DNA of 64,000 bases from contig CAKSBP010000005.1 of the NCBI GenBank assembly GCA_934438135.1, positions 1 to 64,000 on the forward strand, in the 5' to 3' direction. The stretch comes from an uncultured Clostridium sp. GTDB lineage: Bacteria > Bacillota > Clostridia > Lachnospirales > Lachnospiraceae. The notes below the pieces were generated by a model, which did not search any database, was not told where the DNA came from, and saw only the letters and a program-made list of their open reading frames with translations. The position numbers were made by a program, and so were the translations under genes. Position 1 is the stretch's first letter. Each line of letters starts with the position of its first letter. Below are positions 62,688-64,000 of this stretch, one piece after another.

Positions 62688-64000
62688 CTAAAGAGGCTTA
62701 TTTTTTACTTCTCCATCCTCTTTGTAATATTTCGAATGATGCTCCACGGTTCGGACAAATTTCACAAGATTAGAAATAATAATTTTTACACCCGGGTAAG
62801 CCATATTTTCTACCACGATATTTCCATTATTCATTTCATCCATCTGATCTTTTAATTCCAGATAAGATTCCAGAAGCTCATTCAGTTCATTGTCCATTGT
62901 TTTAATTCTGTCTGGGAGCATTTTCACAAGCGCAGCCTTATCTGCTGGCAGTCTTGCTCCCTGTTCCATTTTTTTCTTCAGCAGTTCAAAAATCTGCTCC
63001 AGTTTTATTTTTTCCTGCCTCTTATCATTTATGTCCTGCTGGATTTTAATATACCGGTCACTTATTTCTGGATCAATTCCAACTTCCAGCACAGTTGTTG
63101 TTCCCATCGTGGAACCAGCAACTTTTAATGTAATCAAAGAACCAGCTTTCAGCTCACCACCTGTAACAAGTCCTTTTCTTCCAACAACAGAAATTTGGTT
63201 TTTGGCTTCAATCTGACTATGCATAATTGCTTCTGTCTGAACAGTATCACCAGATTTTACAGTAGAGTTTTCAATGAATTTAGTTACTACATTGCCCTTT
63301 GCCTCTAGACAGCCACGATTCATTCCCTGAATGCCCCGCTTTAAAATAATATCGCCATCTGCATAAAGACTGGCTCCCTCTACTACACCATCAACTACAA
63401 TAGTTCCTTTTGCTCGGATACAATATCCTGTACGGACATTTCCTCTAACTGTAACATTTCCATCATAATGAATATCACCCGTAGACGCATCTACATCAGC
63501 AGGGACTTCATATGTGTCAGATACAAATACTTTTCCCTCTACCAGATTAACATGCCCAGATACACGGCTGTATAATGTGAGTCCGTCTTCTGACAAATCA
63601 GTCTGGTTTGTTTTCTTTAGTACTTTTTGTTTTACTTTCTTCGGCATAATACGATTTCCCATAATATCCATGCCAGGTGTACCAAGTACTGCAGGTTTTA
63701 ATTTAGCCAGCACCTCTCCTTTTTGAACCCTTGTCATATTATCCAGATCATGGAAATCAACCGAACCATCTTCTTTCAATTTCGGTTTTGATGTATTTCC
63801 CACTCGAAAGAAATATTCAATCTCAGCATTCTGTCCTTCCACTGGCAGTGTTGCTCTTGCTAACAGAATATTCATACCAAACTGTCTGTTTTTTAGATAA
63901 GAATCAATATTAGCAGCTAAAATTCCATGAACAATGCCACGGCTTCTCAACTCATCTATAATATCTCTCTTATCCATATATTTTCCTTCAGAAGATGGAG
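62688..64000 (-). CDS. FapA/DUF342 family protein (N-terminus outside window)
   Basis: About 437 codons visible. The ORF is open to the right edge: upstream of the first ATG (63977) the frame continues SSEGKYMDK, which matches the internal part of DUF342 proteins, so the N-terminus lies outside. Repeated short beta turns (DGNVTVRGNVRTG, ADGDIILKRGIQG) form a right-handed beta helix, and a coiled coil follows near the C-terminus (KIQQDINDKRQEKIKLEQIF). In Clostridia FapA proteins are often encoded by the flagellar sigma-D operon. Role uncertain. Confidence 0.85.
   Translation of the reverse strand, partial: PSSEGKYMDKRDIIDELRSRGIVHGILAANIDSYLKNRQFGMNILLARATLPVEGQNAEIEYFFRVGNTSKPKLKEDGSVDFHDLDNMTRVQKGEVLAKLKPAVLGTPGMDIMGNRIMPKKVKQKVLKKTNQTDLSEDGLTLYSRVSGHVNLVEGKVFVSDTYEVPADVDASTGDIHYDGNVTVRGNVRTGYCIRAKGTIVVDGVVEGASLYADGDIILKRGIQGMNRGCLEAKGNVVTKFIENSTVKSGDTVQTEAIMHSQIEAKNQISVVGRKGLVTGGELKAGSLITLKVAGSTMGTTTVLEVGIDPEISDRYIKIQQDINDKRQEKIKLEQIFELLKKKMEQGARLPADKAALVKMLPDRIKTMDNELNELLESYLELKDQMDEMNNGNIVVENMAYPGVKIIISNLVKFVRTVEHHSKYYKEDGEVKNKPL

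Noticed and set aside
1..64000. CRISPR array, tRNA/rRNA genes, IS element or prophage
   Set aside because: No regularly spaced repeats, no recognisable tRNA or rRNA sequence, and no transposase, integrase or phage structural gene in any frame.

Overview
The window reads as a chromosomal stretch of a low-GC, Gram-positive, anaerobic member of the Clostridia, most likely Lachnospiraceae. The evidence is a PolC-type replicative polymerase, the spore-associated YtfI/YtfJ pair, RecG/FakA/Asp23/L28 in Firmicute order, MEP-pathway isoprenoid genes, 2-hydroxyacyl-CoA dehydratase-type proteins with their Fe-S activase, and the end of what looks like a flagellar operon (FapA/DUF6115) next to rpsB. No rRNA, tRNA, insertion sequence, prophage or CRISPR array was seen. 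Most genes lie on the minus strand.

Layout by coordinate. 1-4.6 kb: recG (cut by the left edge), fakA, an Asp23 protein, a divergent 45-residue membrane peptide and rpmB. 4.6-13.8 kb: YtfJ and YtfI-like genes, two proteins of unknown family, a GT2 glycosyltransferase, a 1056-residue double GT-C/PMT protein, a rhomboid-fold protein with a zinc ribbon, and corA behind a long structured leader. 14.1-18.2 kb: SGNH esterase, cyclophilin, a polyphosphate:AMP phosphotransferase and a Nudix hydrolase. 18.3-26.5 kb: class B PBP, SEDS protein, large U32 protein, zapA, SOS-controlled ruvAB and a YdjM-like gene. 26.5-37.2 kb: pyrH-frr-uppS-cdsA-dxr-rseP-ispG-polC. 37.3-46.4 kb: polysaccharide deacetylase, LtaS-like protein, DAACS symporter, biotin-regulated bioY, HAD hydrolase, TPR protein, small (p)ppGpp synthetase and a second CorA. 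46.5-49.5 kb: pdxST and divergent pdxR. 49.6-54.0 kb: a two-gene dehydratase/activase-type locus and tyrS. 54.2-59.0 kb: accessory genes, including an EEP-fold protein that appears to start at AUA and a pair of U32-related proteins. 59.1-64.0 kb: tsf, rpsB and the tail of a flagellar-type operon, with FapA cut by the right edge.

Working together: uppS, cdsA, dxr, ispG, the SEDS/PBP pair, LtaS-like protein, deacetylase and glycosyltransferases all serve the envelope. pyrH, frr, tsf, rpsB, rpmB and tyrS serve translation and nucleotide supply. ruvAB, recG and polC serve DNA maintenance. In Bacillus rpsB-tsf is followed directly by pyrH-frr-uppS-cdsA; here about 22 kb of other genes separates the two blocks. 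The most notable non-coding features are a candidate SD-sequestering leader before corA, a BirA operator over the bioY promoter, and LexA-like boxes at ruvA and the YdjM-like gene. All functional calls come from reading motifs and gene order; no database search was run.
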